Of a stretch of DNA of 64,000 nt, positions 35,601-48,659 are shown piece by piece. Positions within the stretch are counted from its first letter, which is position 1. Each line of letters starts with the position of its first letter. Source of the stretch: Brachypodius melanocephalos (lineage: Eukaryota > Chordata > Aves > Passeriformes > Pycnonotidae); the NCBI GenBank assembly GCA_013398615.1, contig VZSR01003803.1, forward strand, positions 9,807,240 to 9,871,239. The letters are read 5' to 3'. Below the pieces are notes generated by a model. It was not told the origin of the DNA, ran no database searches, and was given only the letters and a program-made list of their open reading frames with translations. Both the position numbers and the translations under genes were made by a program.

Positions 35601-37680
35601 TGTCACAGGTGTAGTCTATGGTGGTATTTTTAAGGGGAGATAAAGCCTTGACTGAGCTGGGAACTAAGTAGAGACCTCTGAAGTTGGTATTACCTTATAT
35701 ATAGTGACTCTTTAAAACCTCGATCAAAGGAAGTTCTTAAAGTTGGTGCTGGTAAAAGATAATGCCAGCCAGTGTTGGGCATTGTAAGATGTAAAATCTA
35801 TGGATGAGGTGATGTAACTGTCTGGGTCAGAAAATTAAATTAAAACTATGAAGAGAGGTGTAAATGAAGGTAAAAACAGTCAGCAGTGGTTCATAGACCT
35901 TGTGCTGACCCCAGTGCAACAAAGCAAGCCTGGAAAGTTTTCTTTTCAAAGCTCTGAAACCCACAAAACTGCTGAATAGTAAGATTTCGACAAGCACTGC
36001 AAAATTTCTGCAGTTCTGTCATCTTGTGGGTGTGGGTAAAGTTAGCTGGACTGATGGTAATTTACACAGGCACAGCAGAAACTGGAATAATCATGACAGA
36101 CTTCCCCTCCAAGGAAAAATGGAAAATGGGGGCTGGAAGAAGTGTCAAGAAGAAATGAAGTGCCTCAAAGCAGCATTTAGGTACTATTTATTTGAAAACA
36201 AGAAGTGTGCAAACCATGTGATTTCAACATACATTTTGCTAACACAAATAATTGAAAGGTGTCCTGTTTTGATTTACAGTCTGTGTTTGGTGCCCAAAAT
36301 AACAGCATATAGTGAATGTGGTGAATGCTCAGTGACCCTGAGACAGCAGACACTTCACTTAAGAAAAATAAGCGAAAGTCAATGGCACCATTTGTTAATG
36401 TTTCTTACCACAAGGCAGTTGTATTTCAAGTGAAACATTTCCAGTGCCTGGGGCTGTGCCATCACATTTAAATGCACTTCCTCTGGGAAAAAGGATGTTG
36501 TTCTGAGGCCCATTGTGCAGATGGGTAAATGGAGTCTCAGAGTAGTCCAAACACATGGAAATACTCTGGCTGTGCCTCTCCAGGTGACACTCTCTGGGAC
36601 CTGCTGCAAGAAGGGGCCCAAGACAACTGAGATGGGGTGACAGGGGATGTTACAGCAACCTGACTCCTTTTTATATTAAACAGGATCATCTCTGTGCCAT
36701 TTGCTGGCAAAAAGATGTAATTGAGGTGTGCAGAGTTGTTCAATATAGTCCAGTGCTGCCAGAAGCAAGAAACATATAAACATGTTCCCAGGAGACAATG
36801 ACCCTTGTTTCAATGACCCTGCACACTCTGTGAAGCAGAGGGGAAGGGCACCAGAGATGGACTGCCTTTTTGCCTGCAGAACTAAATATGAGAGTTGTGT
36901 CCATTGTTCCTAAGAGATGTTCATATGTACTGAATGAGGTATTACCTGATTCTTTCCAGAGGCATCAATCATTAAAGGTACAGCCCAATTGAACTGATTC
37001 CTTATGTTTTTCCAAGCCGTCTTCTATTGGAATTTCCACCTGAGCACCTACAAGTTTCTTTTCAAGGTCAGAGCCTCTCATATACGCACACAAATAATTC
37101 AGAATGATGTCAAATGAATTTAAAAAGTTGCATTGACATAATCTGAAAGAAGCAGCTTCACAAATTTTTTGGACAGGCGCTTGTCCTTCACGGAAATGCA
37201 TGGCAATAAAGTTTACTGTAAATTTTTGATTTTTAAGGAGTTTCATGACTAAAACCATACATTTTAAAAACATTTAGGAAAGGAAGTGTAATGTTTAAAG
37301 CCATGAGTTTTGCTTGCCAACCACATTCATGTTTATACAGCTGGTTTTTACAAAGCAGTTCCTCAACCCCATTGCAAAAGCTCTTGAGGGTGAGGGGGGC
37401 ATAAACTAGAAGACTAATGCATGCATTTTTATAGAAAGTACAACAAGCAAGTGGTAAGCTTAAAATTAAGGTTTGCATAACTGGTGAGACATTACTAAAG
37501 GTGGGTTTTAGAAAACTCCTGGTGCTACCTAGCAAAGTGCGTGTTTTCAACTACAAAGTGATGTGGCACAGAAATAAATATCTAACTTTTTCCATTACAA
37601 GGAACTATAATAAAAAGGGGGTTCTACATTTAATCAAAAATCTCACTTCCCCGTTTGAATCAAATTCAGGGTAGGCCACC
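32700..37680. other. DNA upstream of MMP13, no gene recognised
   Basis: No exon-like segment is convincing. A short AAATG tandem (about four units) lies near 35155-35176. It may hold distal MMP13 enhancers, but nothing in the sequence alone shows them. Confidence 0.5.
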
Positions 37681-37684
37681 AAGA

Positions 37685-37805
37685 TGATGGGGCTGGAGCA
37701 CTTGCACTGGGAGGAGAGACTGGACAGACAGACTTGTTCTGTTCTGTCTGGAGCAGAGACAGCTTCAGGAGGACCTAACAGCAGCTCCCAGTGCCTGTGG
37801 TGAGG
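37685..37805 (+). mobile_element. CR1 LINE fragment
   Basis: Plus-sense internal 3' CR1 sequence: AAGATGATGGGGCTGGAGCA, AGGAGAGACTGGACAG, CTTGTTCTG and AGGAGGACCTAACAGCAGCT. No terminal octamers; truncated on both sides. Confidence 0.75.
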
Positions 37806-38929
37806 TTTCCTTAATACCAGTAACCAAACATCAAAGTTAGATATTTTGAAAACATTTTAGTGGGTATGCTTATGTGACACTTTAGACATACTCAAGTTCC
37901 ATACATTACAGATTTTTGGGTGAGAATTAGTAAACAGCCCAATAAACTGGGACTCCAAATGTTGACTGTCACTTGAAGTCTTTAGAGACTTTGCATGTCC
38001 ATAATTTATCAGTCAGTATCTTCATGGTATCAGTGAATTTTCAGTTACTGTGAAATATTGCTCAGAAAGTGATCTAGAAAAATTAACTAGCCAATACAGT
38101 TTGCAAATGCAAATTAATGTGGTTCAGACTAACTTCTCAAGATAAGTATTTGCAATATTTTGAACATCTTATTAGCCTACCTAATGCCTCAACACTATCT
38201 TGCACACTAACACTGCTCTATATGAATGATATTAACAGAGTATTTCCAGCCATTACTTCAAATTTCATAATTTCTCTGCCATTCTCCAACATTCTACCCT
38301 TTTCACCCTGGCCTCTGCTACATAAATGTCCTTCTCTATTCCATTCCTCTTTTTCCATGGTATCTGTGGGATGTAATGACAGCAAAATAAAGGAATTTCT
38401 GCAGTGTTTCTGATAAGTCATTAGAAATGTATTTTTCATCACACTATCTCTGTTCTTATATCAGCTGAAAAATTCCATTCATGTGTCTCCTAGCCTTGGC
38501 ATTCAGCATTTTCCTTTCTGTAATGGCAGATAGCAAGAAGTGGCTTTTTTCACTTACTTCTTCCTCTTTCCTCATCAGGCAGTGTGCTCTGATTCACTGC
38601 AGTGATAAAGACCAACTGCTAATAATTCAAACTGGCTAGTGAGGGTTAAAGGATTACAGAAAAGTAAAATTATAAATATTATTGGTTCAGAGAAGAAGAC
38701 TTGCAAAAGCTGTGATGCTAGAAATGCTTGTTCATATTCGTGCTCAAAAACTAAGCTCAATAGCTTTGAGGTTGCAGAAGATGCCTGGAGATCATGGTTC
38801 AAACAGGGTTGCCTAGAGCCTGTTACCCAAACCAAAAATGATCAGAGGGATGGAGCACCTGTCCTGCAAAGAATGGAACCCACTGAACAGTGCACCATCA
38901 AACCAATCTCTCTCCAGTTTAGAGAGCAG

Positions 38930-39125
38930 GGTGTTGTGGGGGCCTGTGCCAAAGACTGCACAGAAGCCCAGACAGGTGACAGCCACAGCCCTTCCCTTGT
39001 CCACTGCTGCAGGCACTCCACTGTAGAAGGCCACTGGGTTGGTCAGGCATGCCTTGCCTTGTGTGAAGCTGTGGTGTCTGTCTCAAACCCTCTTCACATC
39101 CTCAACATGCCTTAGCTAGGAGGAC
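38930..39125 (-). mobile_element. CR1 LINE fragment, reverse-transcriptase region
   Basis: Antisense CR1 internal part: CAAAGACTGCACAGAAGCCC, AGCCACAGCCCTTCCCTTGT, CACTGGGTTGGTCAGGCATG, matching the part of CR1 usually read as a degenerate RT frame. Confidence 0.7.
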
Positions 39126-40544
39126 CACACAAAATACAAGCAATATTCTTCTAATTTTTGATAATTACCCTATGATGGTTCATACTTTCAGATTCACAAT
39201 CATTAAAAACTCATTAAATTACATGGGCCTAAATCAGAATAGACTCTATCCCTGATATTTCTATTTTAAAATGGTTGGAGCAACTTCAGCCTTCATTACC
39301 ATGATATTGGCAAGGCCATGAGACAGTCAGACCAAGGTCTTGGGAAAATTTCCAGCCACATGCTCCTGAACTTTCAGCATCTTCATTTGTTTATTCCACT
39401 TTTCTCTAGCCAGATGTGAAGTGGAATTTATTATATAAACAAATTAGGAGATATCTGTGCATAGTGGTGTCAGAATCTTTCAAGTTAGTAAAAAAATCTG
39501 TGTTATATGTGGCTTGGTTTCCTTAGCAGACAAAATGGGAATTCCTGCCTGAAAGTGAACTATAAAAAATGTTCACTGAAAGTTTCACAGAGCTTATGCA
39601 TTAAGTTGAGCTATTGCTTTATGACTTTGCAATGCAAAATGATTTATAAAACCTGTTCAAAGTTGACATAGAAAACTCTGGCTATGAAAAATACTTCTAT
39701 TACTGTCAAATAATGAGACTATTAGAACGGTTAAAAATAAGGTTTGTGAATTCTTTTTTTTTCTTTATTCCTGGATGAGGAAAGAGGAACATTGAAGAAA
39801 TGCTTTTTAGCTGTATCTAAAAATGTAACAAAATACTATGAAAGATTAAGATTTTCTCTGAAGGTTGCTTCTCTATAAATAACTACTTGAAACTATTCAA
39901 ATAATAATTAAATCACTTTTTATCACTTATGTTTAGAAAACATCACATGTAAGAACTCCTGACTTGCACCTGAACAAAAAGATCAAGTGTTGTTTCTATG
40001 CAATATTAACCCAGTTGACTTCCAGAAACTGAAAGTCTTCAGAGGGAAGAGGATGTTACAACATGACAGATCTAATTTTGGTTATTAGGGAATTTGACTA
40101 AGAGACAAAATTTTACATCCATGCACCTAACAAAGTAGGAACATGAGGTTCACCCATAACCCAGATGAATGCTCTTCACCATGTAGTAAAAGGCTGAATC
40201 AGTTTCTCCTGCCTCTGTGTAAGAAGGGATCAATCTAGTTTTTAATACTGTTTCACATAGTACTTAATTCTCACAGCATAAAACTTTGATTGTACCATTA
40301 AATACAATTACTTTCATTCAGTTTTGCTCAATTGCTTCAGTTTTTCTATATAACATACAAGTGACCCATCCATCTCAGTATTCTGTCTCCTAGCAATGAT
40401 AATTAAAGACAATATCTAGGAAGAACATGAATTTGATGAGTTTTTGACAGATGCTGGATATCTTCACAATCTTCTGTAAGAACAAATTCCAGATATTCAC
40501 TTACTATTCTACAGGAGATGGTTTAATTTCTCTATCTTAAATCC

Positions 40545-40830
40545 TGCAAGCCTGATTCAATGCCCCATGCCTCTAATATTGTACAGTTTGGTCTATAGCA
40601 GCTTTACATTCTGCTTCTGATGTGCCTCCATTATTTTGCAAATCTTAGTTTTATTAAGTTTTTGATCTCCTCTTATCCAAACTCTTAATTTGGTAGCTGG
40701 TCCTTCAATTTAATGATTGAAATTTCCTTCTGGGTGCTTTCTTCACTGTCATTATATCCTTTCTGAGATCTGGAGAACAAAACTGCACTAAGTTCTCAAG
40801 AATTGGACATGGGGAGTTTTGATATAGTGG
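40545..40830 (-). mobile_element. old CR1/L3-type LINE fragment
   Basis: The minus strand of 40745-40830 reads like a diverged CR1/L3 stretch (CTTAGTGCAGTTTTG, CTCCAGATCTCAGAAAGGAT). The flanking 40545-40740 may belong to the same element but is too diverged to be sure. Confidence 0.5.
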
Positions 40831-41499
40831 GAAAATTATGCTTCTCATCACTCCCTCTCTCAGCACTTATCCTGATGGCTTCCAGTACATTGTTGACTTC
40901 TTTTGCCTGCCACTGCATTCTGAGCCATCGATTTCTGAGAGAAGATTTAGCCATGTAGAGTTCGTTCTTGCTTTCATACAAGAGGCTGTTTATGTACCAA
41001 ATCCAGAAGGCAGAAAGAATGTGAGTTAACAACAGAATCAAGGCTGACATGATTACAGATTTTTGGTGGCAAAACAACAACTCTAGAAGTACACACTGTC
41101 TTCTGACTTAATCACAACATAAGGATTGTTTTACTTTACAGTACATTTTTAGCTGCATTGCTTCATTATCATTTACAGGAAAAGAATAAATAACAGGAAG
41201 AAAAGATCAATTTCCCATTCAAAGCTGACATGCCCAAAAAACCCCATGCGGCTAAACAAACTGTAAGTTAAATTATAGGATATATGATGTGCTGTGCACC
41301 AGACAAATGTGTGTTTTTCTCTACAATTGTGTGAATAACTGATGGTTTTGTTCAGTGAGAATAAAAAAAAATTAAAATCCCCAATGATTTCATGTGAATT
41401 ATTTTGTGTTTATCTTTCTTGTCAGAAGGAAAAAAAAAACACCCATATTTCATGTTTCCTCAATGAGAGCTAAGACTTAAGCAAGCCCAGTTTAAAACC

Positions 41500-42010
41500 C
41501 ATGGGTAGTAACTACAGCTATAAGATCCTGGGGAGTGATGACCCACCCACTCTGCTTGGCACATGTGAGACCACATCTGGAGTGGTGTGTCCAGATCTGG
41601 ATTCTTTAGTGCACAGAAGACATATCTGAAATGGTCAGGGCTGGAGCACAGGGCATAAGAGGAAAGGTTGAGAAAGTTGGGTTTGTTCATGCTGAAGATC
41701 AGAAAGCAAAGGGGAAACCTTACTGATGTCTTCAGGTACCTGACAAGAAAATGCAGAGAAGATGGCAGCAGACTTTCCTTGGATGTCCGCAGAGAAAGGA
41801 CAGAAGGCAATGAAAACTAAATTAAACATTGAAAATTCCACTTGCGTGTTAGGAAAATTTTCTTTGTTTTGAGAGATGAAAAATGTTTGAAAGGGCTGAG
41901 TTTTGGTTCTTTGTCCTTGGAGGTGTTCAAAATTCATATAGTCAAATCCATAAGTAACATGGTCTAACTAAATTTGAGGCAGTGGTGGCCTGCACAACCT
42001 CACAAGGATC
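41500..42010 (+). mobile_element. CR1 LINE fragment, about 500 bp
   Basis: Plus-sense 3' CR1: GAGACCACATCTGGAGTGGT, GTCAGGGCTGGAGCACAGGG, GAGGAAAGGTTGAGAAAGTT, GATGTCTTCAGGTACCTGAC and CCTTGGAGGTGTTCAAAATT, in element order. The terminal octamers are not preserved. Confidence 0.88.
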
Positions 42011-42019
42011 CTTCCAAAT

Positions 42020-45000
42020 AAAATTAACCTATATTTCTGCATTTCTTTGAATGATGGTTGTTACTGATACAGCAGATCATTGGAAGATCTTTCAGAAGGA
42101 ACCTGAGTATTTTATATCTGAGCTGCTGAGAAACAACATTCAGGACATTGCTCTTGGTTTGCTGGGTTTTGTCTAGGCTGGATCACATTTCTTCCATCCA
42201 GTTCAGATTTGTGGATATTATCAGGTCTACTGAAATTGTATTTTCTTTTGAAAAAAAAAAATTGTCTAAAATGTTTTTAAGCTCTAAATTTCCTCAGATT
42301 TCATAGCAGTGAGTTAACAATAAAATTCTGAAAACTAGTCTTCTTTCATCTGAATGTTTCACAAGCATCAGATGATTAATCCTCATCTATATTTGCTACT
42401 CAGTCAAGCATTTTTATGCAGGGTATATTGTAAAATTGAGAAAGATCAGTCCCTAACTTCAGAGTTATCTGTCATTTCTATTAATTTCTGACAGTTTGTT
42501 AAGCATCTAACTTCGGTCCTCAAATCCAGGTCAATGAAAATTCACTGGTAGGTGTATAACAGAGGATCCTAAAGCTGTTAGTGAAATCCTCAATAAATAT
42601 TAATTTACAGACCAGTAACATCAGCAAACTCACTAAGACAGTCATAGTGCAAATTTTAGTGCATGATGCTCAAACGAAGTTTGCAAATTAATTCTTCAAC
42701 AAATAAATACAACAGAAGGGTATCCACCACTAATGGTCCCCCAATCCATGTAATCATAGTGTGCTGGTATTCCAGCTCCAAATAAATAAAAACTGACAGC
42801 CCAAAATATACATATGCCTTTGGTAGGTTTCTCCCTTTAAATTCTATCCCAGGCTCTCTATTGATTCATATGCTTATCACATTCATTTAAGGAAAAAAAG
42901 TCAAAGCAACTAGTTAAACAATTCTTGAAAATGCTATCTACAAATGCTTTGTAAGAGGGTGAAGTGTTCAAAATGGGCTGTTCTTAATTCTTGCAGTCTG
43001 AAATGTGCATGTGTGGGTGAGCACCATGTATATGAGTGTTAGAAAATGACTGGGAAGATAAAATGAGTAGGTCGATTGCCAAAGCCAACATGATGTTGTT
43101 ATCGTGCTCACTTTAACTCAAGACAATTGAAACTGTTCTTCTGTGATTTGATAAGACTTGATTCATTCGCTTAAAACTATGACTCAAGTCTAAGCCTGAA
43201 ACTCAGTCAGTATTTTTAGATTATTAAAAAATGGAGAGACAATTGAGGCAGGGAACTCCTTCGTCTTGTTTACCTAAGGAATGAAGAGTAAGGTGTTTTT
43301 CACAGACACTTGAAAGCAGAGGTCTGTTCTGTGAGTCACTAGTGGATTTTCCACCATTACTATTAAACAATAACTAGAGGCGTAACAACAAGCAGCTCGA
43401 TTGCTAAATGACTTGCAAGTTAAAGAAGGCTCAAATTAACCTCTTCTGAATATTCTTTCTCTTTAAAGCAATACAGACTTAAACCCTGTCCAAGCACAAT
43501 AGTGTGTTGTCATTTTCTCAAATACTTTAGCTGAATGATCCATTGACATGATATTATTACTAGTGTTCTCTTTTTTGAAGTTTGTAGTTGTAGACACTAC
43601 TCTGTCTAGAGCAGTGTAGACAGTAATTTTTTTGCAAAGAGTCAAAAATGGTGTTAAAATGTCTGAAAGATAATTTATTCACTCTGTATTTTCAGACAAC
43701 TTATATTAGATATGTATGGTAAAATGCAACCAACTTTCTCACTTTATCAGAATTTTTTCATAGTTCCAGGACTCTGGCAAATCGAAAATTTTTACAGTTA
43801 AATAAAAGATGTGTTTTCTATGTACAGTACTATGCAGAGAGCAAGAGCAACATGATATTTATGTAGCTATTTAGATACTCATTTATTTCGATATTTATTC
43901 AGAACTATTTTCTGAAAAATCTGGATCTCTCTCCATATCCTTTGACTTATCTATGCAAACGCTGAATACGTGTCGTGGGGAAAATCCTGTTCAGTGTGCC
44001 CCAAGTGCCTTTTATTTGGGAACATTCTGTTTAGAGTAATCATCTTCTGTTTTTGTTAACAGATCCCGGTGATTCAGCCAAGACATTATTGATAACAAAA
44101 GCTGCAAAATACTTTAATAAAGGCATACAGAGATGTTGATTTCTCTGAGGAGCTGTTAGATACCAGGGGTTTTTTGTTAGATGTTTGAGTATTGTCTGAC
44201 TCAGACTGAAACCAAACCAAAACAAACCATCGCAACGGGTAGCATTACTGTCAATTCTCTTTATAGAGTAAGTGGTTAAATTCCGATGCAATGACCCCTG
44301 TCTTGATCAAGAAGGGGCAGACTTCCAGTGGTAAAGTGTTGAGCCTGTGCAGCTCAAGTCTAAACCCCAAACCTGAGATGGTAGCAGTGATATTATTACA
44401 ATGGGCATGGCACAAAGGAGAATGAATATCATTCACTGTAATTATTCACTCCTACTCAACCTGAGTTAATGAAATTTTTGACAGCTGCATTGGAAGGAGA
44501 CATCAGTCATGCATTCCTCTGAATGAAAGCCAATAACACAACAGTTATGAATAAAACAGTGATTGTAATCTTTATACTGTCACACCTGATTAAACGATTA
44601 GGGGAGGGGACTTTCCTAAAATGTACTCATCAGCCTTCCACACCATCTCTACGAACATATACAATTCCCTAATGCAGAATGAAAGTTCTCGAGGGTATCT
44701 CATTTTACATAAACTTGGATTTTAGACAGGCCTGGCATCTGAAAACCATACAGAGGTGCAATAAGGAAGATCATGTTTGCAAACTAGACAACACCTTATG
44801 ATTTAGGCATTGAGAACACAGGGCATTCAGATTAAACAGAGAAAAAAAAGAAGATAACTGTGTACACTGTTCACAAATGGGTATAGATTCCAAAATTATT
44901 TAGTCTAATTAATTTGGGTGATTTATTTGGATGATTGTTAGGGCACCAAGGGAGAAAGATTTGATGGAATTGCTTCCTCTTTCTCCTGTGAAACGTTCTG

Positions 45001-48000
45001 CATGTTGTCCCAGCTACAACCCCAGACTCAAGCAAAGTTAATGAAGCAGCAATCTTGATAGTCAATGTATTTATATTTTCCCAAAAAAAGGAAATACAGA
45101 AGAAAAACTGTTTTCTGGGTTTAAATATTTTCCTCTCATATTCCTGGTTTGCCCTCTTCATTTCTCTTGAAGGACTAGCTCTTTTTATATCAAATTATGT
45201 ACAAACCATTTGTAAGCTGTAATTCACTGCAGATGAGCATGTTAAAAATTAGGCTTTTTGGGAAAGATATGGCTCAAGGATTTTTTGCTTCATTAGATAT
45301 CTGGAGGTAACTTCATAATTGACCATTTCTTGGTAGAAACCCCTTCTTAAATAAACATAAATCTAATAGTAGCAAAGGACAGTGTAATTGTGATCCATGT
45401 CGGAAGCCTCTATCAAGAACAATTAATAACTTTATTAATGTGAAATTATTAAAATTGAAGAGGAAACAAAGTGAGGATAGAAGGAAACTATGGCCCAAAA
45501 TTTGGCTTAATATCCTTGGTGTCCTGGAGCTGATGGTCTATATTATATCAGGAAATGAATTTGAAATAAAAGGTCCATTAAACATAATGCATGAGTCACA
45601 TCTTGGTACTGAACTCAAAACATCTAGATATAAATAGAATAAGAAAAAAAATTAATGAAGCAGCAGATTCTGATTTCCAATGTACCTTGAACTTGTTTTG
45701 TTTTGTCCTAATTGGAATGGTATTTTGCATTCCAGTGAAGAAATGTTTATTGCCTATTACAAACCAAGATATTTCTGGGATAATGTGGAAAACCCTGCAT
45801 CTGACATGAAGCACTAGTCATCACAAATTAATGATAAAGAAAGGAAGTATAACAGTCACATTTATATCAGCAGAGCAGCTGTTAAACACTACTTGGCAGT
45901 TCCTAAGCTGTAAAACCAGAGATGTACTTACTGGAGCACAAGTTACGAGGGGTTGTAAATACACGAGGTTCTCTCTTACTCTCGGGGTCTGTAGCTCATG
46001 AGGAAGCTTGAAAACTTCAGAAATGTGAATTCAAGTTTAGCATGTAAGGCCCATAGTTAAAATCTAAGCACATGAAATTGGATGCCCATTGGAAAACATT
46101 ACTTATAAATAAAGGCATTTGAGTCATGTAAATACGGACATCAAGGATGAGCTTTTTGTGGCCCAGGGGAATATAAAACTACTGAGGTGGAATGCTGTGC
46201 TCAGCCTGTGGTATCTGGGACACAAATACAGGTTAATTATCTCATAGCTGTTTTGGCTGATAGAATTGGACATTTTAGGTAAGTCTGAAGTTCTTGTCAG
46301 AGGTTGAAAATATTCCAGGACAGATCCTCATGGACATTTTACCAAATCAAGGGGACAATGTCTCAGACATCTGCTTGGTAATACAGAAGAATTCTCTATT
46401 CAATTACCAGGTGATTTTAAAAATATAGATTATATTCTGAGTTTCTGGGCTTGATTAGTGATGAGTGTGGAGGACATTTAACCATTCTAGATAAAACTTG
46501 CAAATACTACTACTGATGCTTACACTCTTCTGCATCAGTCATGAACAGAAGCCCGCAAAGAATTTAAGACACTTGGCCTTAACACTGGTGCCTCTGTCCA
46601 TGTGAGTTACAGGACAAGGTCTTGGATGACTTCAATGTGTATCATATGAAAACTTGGAAGTGAAACGAAGTGATAGTCTGAAATAGGAGGGAGAATTTTC
46701 AGAGCAACAAAACTCTACAGAGAATTAGTCTCAACAGCTGCACAGGAGAAACTTTATTGATTATTACATAATTTCTCTTCAGATTTGTAATTTGCTTGTT
46801 GGGCTTCAGTAAAAATATTTTTTGTACATGTATGATCCTGTATTTCTGTAATATCACATCTGTCTGCTGTAAGGAACCAACAAAGAATTACGAGATATAT
46901 ATAATTATTCCTGGCTAACATTGTCTTTTTATCTTTAGTCTCTCGTTTATAATTACAGTATTTGAAACAAGCTTGAAAACTATGTTTTCATATCTGTATC
47001 TTGGAAAAAGATACTAGAAAAAGAACAGATGATTTACAAACTCTTTTTTTTTCTGTTAAAATAAAAGATAATTACCCCATCAATCTTCTATTTTTTTTTA
47101 ATTCTACAAATTTATTTGTAGCAACTTCTTTAGAGTCCCATCAGGATTGCATCTTCCCCATCACATACCGAGGACTTATTTTTCTAGAATAAAAGGAAAG
47201 ACAGTGAGAGTACATTCTGAAAAAAAAAAGAGATTTTAAGACATTTAGGGCAAGTTACCTCCCAGTGTCATTCCAGCAGCTGCTGCAAAACAGCACCACT
47301 GTTGGTTTCCTCCTGCCTGCGGATGATTTGGTTATGTGCAGTTGTGGAATGTGACGGGAAAGAGAAGCTATTTGTGGCTTTCCCATTAATTCAGTCCTCA
47401 TTTTGGGAAGTAAGGAATCAGCAAACTTTATCTTGTTTTCATCGGGGATAAAGAAGGAAGGGAACGTTATGAGGCACTTTGGTAAATTCCTCCTTTATTC
47501 TAGCTCTGTTTTTTCCCCTAAATTGCTACACTGGTGTTGGCAAAACTACGCGGGGTGAATTGAAATGATTGAGGAAGCCATCATCACTGAATGTCTCTGC
47601 CATTCCCCTGTGCTGCCCTCAGAAAATGGAAATTACAGAAGTATTACCATGTCAGTTGTAAATAAAATGTTTGCCTTGAAATAATTCAGCCAGTTACATA
47701 AAAATAATTCATCTTGTGGCAGTAGGAAGACAATTGGGCAGCTATGTAATCTTAGCAGAAAAAACGGGTAAAGTTATGGCCAGCTGTAGTAAACTCGGCC
47801 CCAGAAGAAGAGGTTCAGAGCAGCTTAGCCCCTTTTGATCCCAGCATGGGCTGGCTGAAGCTTCCAGAAGGTGCTGCTTTTGCTGGGCATGTTACAGGGA
47901 GCCTGCAGCCTGAGCCAAACCACAGCTATGGGAATGGCTGGAATGGCTTCCAGACAGCCTGTGTGGAGTCTGTGACCTACTTCTTGCAACACTGCAGTGC

Positions 48001-48225
48001 ACAAACATGCCTCCCTACCTGAGCCCTAGGGTAATTTCCAGGAATCTTGATGCTTTTATCTTGATTTCCCCTTTTCTGTCCACTCTCCTGCTGCGTGGTC
48101 TGAGGCTACCAGCCTGTGGTGGCCTCTCCCCAGCCCTGTTTCTCAGTTTTCTCACAATTAAAAGTGAGAAGAATATATGCCTATTATTCATCCAAATGCA
48201 CTAAAATATTCACACAGGTACTTTA
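42020..48225. other. intergenic DNA, no gene recognised
   Basis: AT-rich, few repeats and no exon with paired splice sites that I can support. A poly-A run lies near 42250-42260. The 47.2-48.1 kb part is more GC-rich but shows no recognised element. Confidence 0.5.
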
Positions 48226-48226
48226 C

Positions 48227-48371
48227 CCACGAGAGCGAAAGACTTTTTAAATTCTTCAGTTTCCCATAGCAGAGTCTGGAAGGCTTTCTTTATGGAAGGT
48301 CTCGGTGTTCTCCTTGTCACACCCAGAGGACAGCCCTGCTCCTGGAAAGCCTGAGATGGAGAGAGACAAAC
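48227..48371 (-). CDS. candidate coding exon of an unrecognised gene (exon F)
   Basis: 145 nt open in one frame, from a strong acceptor (CTTCCCCTCTTTCCAG) to a good donor (GTGG|GTAAAG). The frame gives 48 codons, including PRPSIKKAFQTLLWETEEF, which looks helical. Read in phase 0 it joins directly to the 26-nt candidate exon at 48500-48525. Without splicing it would stop ten bases later. I do not recognise the protein. Confidence 0.35.
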
Positions 48372-48499
48372 CTGGAAAGAGGGGAAGAGTACCAGAGCAT
48401 GCAGCAAACCCCTGTGTTCTGACAGGCATCTCCATCATGGTCATGGGGCAGGATGCTCCTGAGGGATAGCTCAACAAGGGGAGCAGAAAAGAAGCTCAC

Positions 48500-48525
48500 C
48501 CTCATTTTATCAATAAGATCTTGTA
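48500..48525 (-). CDS. candidate micro-exon (exon E)
   Basis: 26 nt between TTTCCTTCTAG and the donor AGG|GTGAGC. It encodes QDLIDKMR and ends in phase 0, compatible with exon F. Its small size makes chance likely. Confidence 0.2.
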
Positions 48526-48569
48526 CTAGAAGGAAATCAGCAAATACAAGTTTCTGTACATCAAGCTTG

Positions 48570-48655
48570 TCTTGGCTGGGCCATTCACTTAAGACCTGGA
48601 CTTGAAGATCCTTATGGGTCCCTTCCAACTCAGAATATTCTGTGATTCTGAGAAC
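48570..48655 (+). mobile_element. CR1 LINE 3' end
   Basis: Plus-sense terminus: GAAGATCCTTATGGGTCCCT, TCCAACTCAGAATATTCTGT and GATTCTG. It lies just upstream (minus sense) of candidate exon E. Confidence 0.88.
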
Positions 48656-48659
48656 AGGA

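Noticed and set aside
40796..41080. 94-codon minus-strand open frame that looked protein-like
   Set aside because: Its end grades into a diverged CR1/L3-type LINE; no splice sites support an exon.
41460..41937. Overlapping minus-strand open frames of 116 and 100 codons
   Set aside because: Antisense of a clear CR1 fragment.
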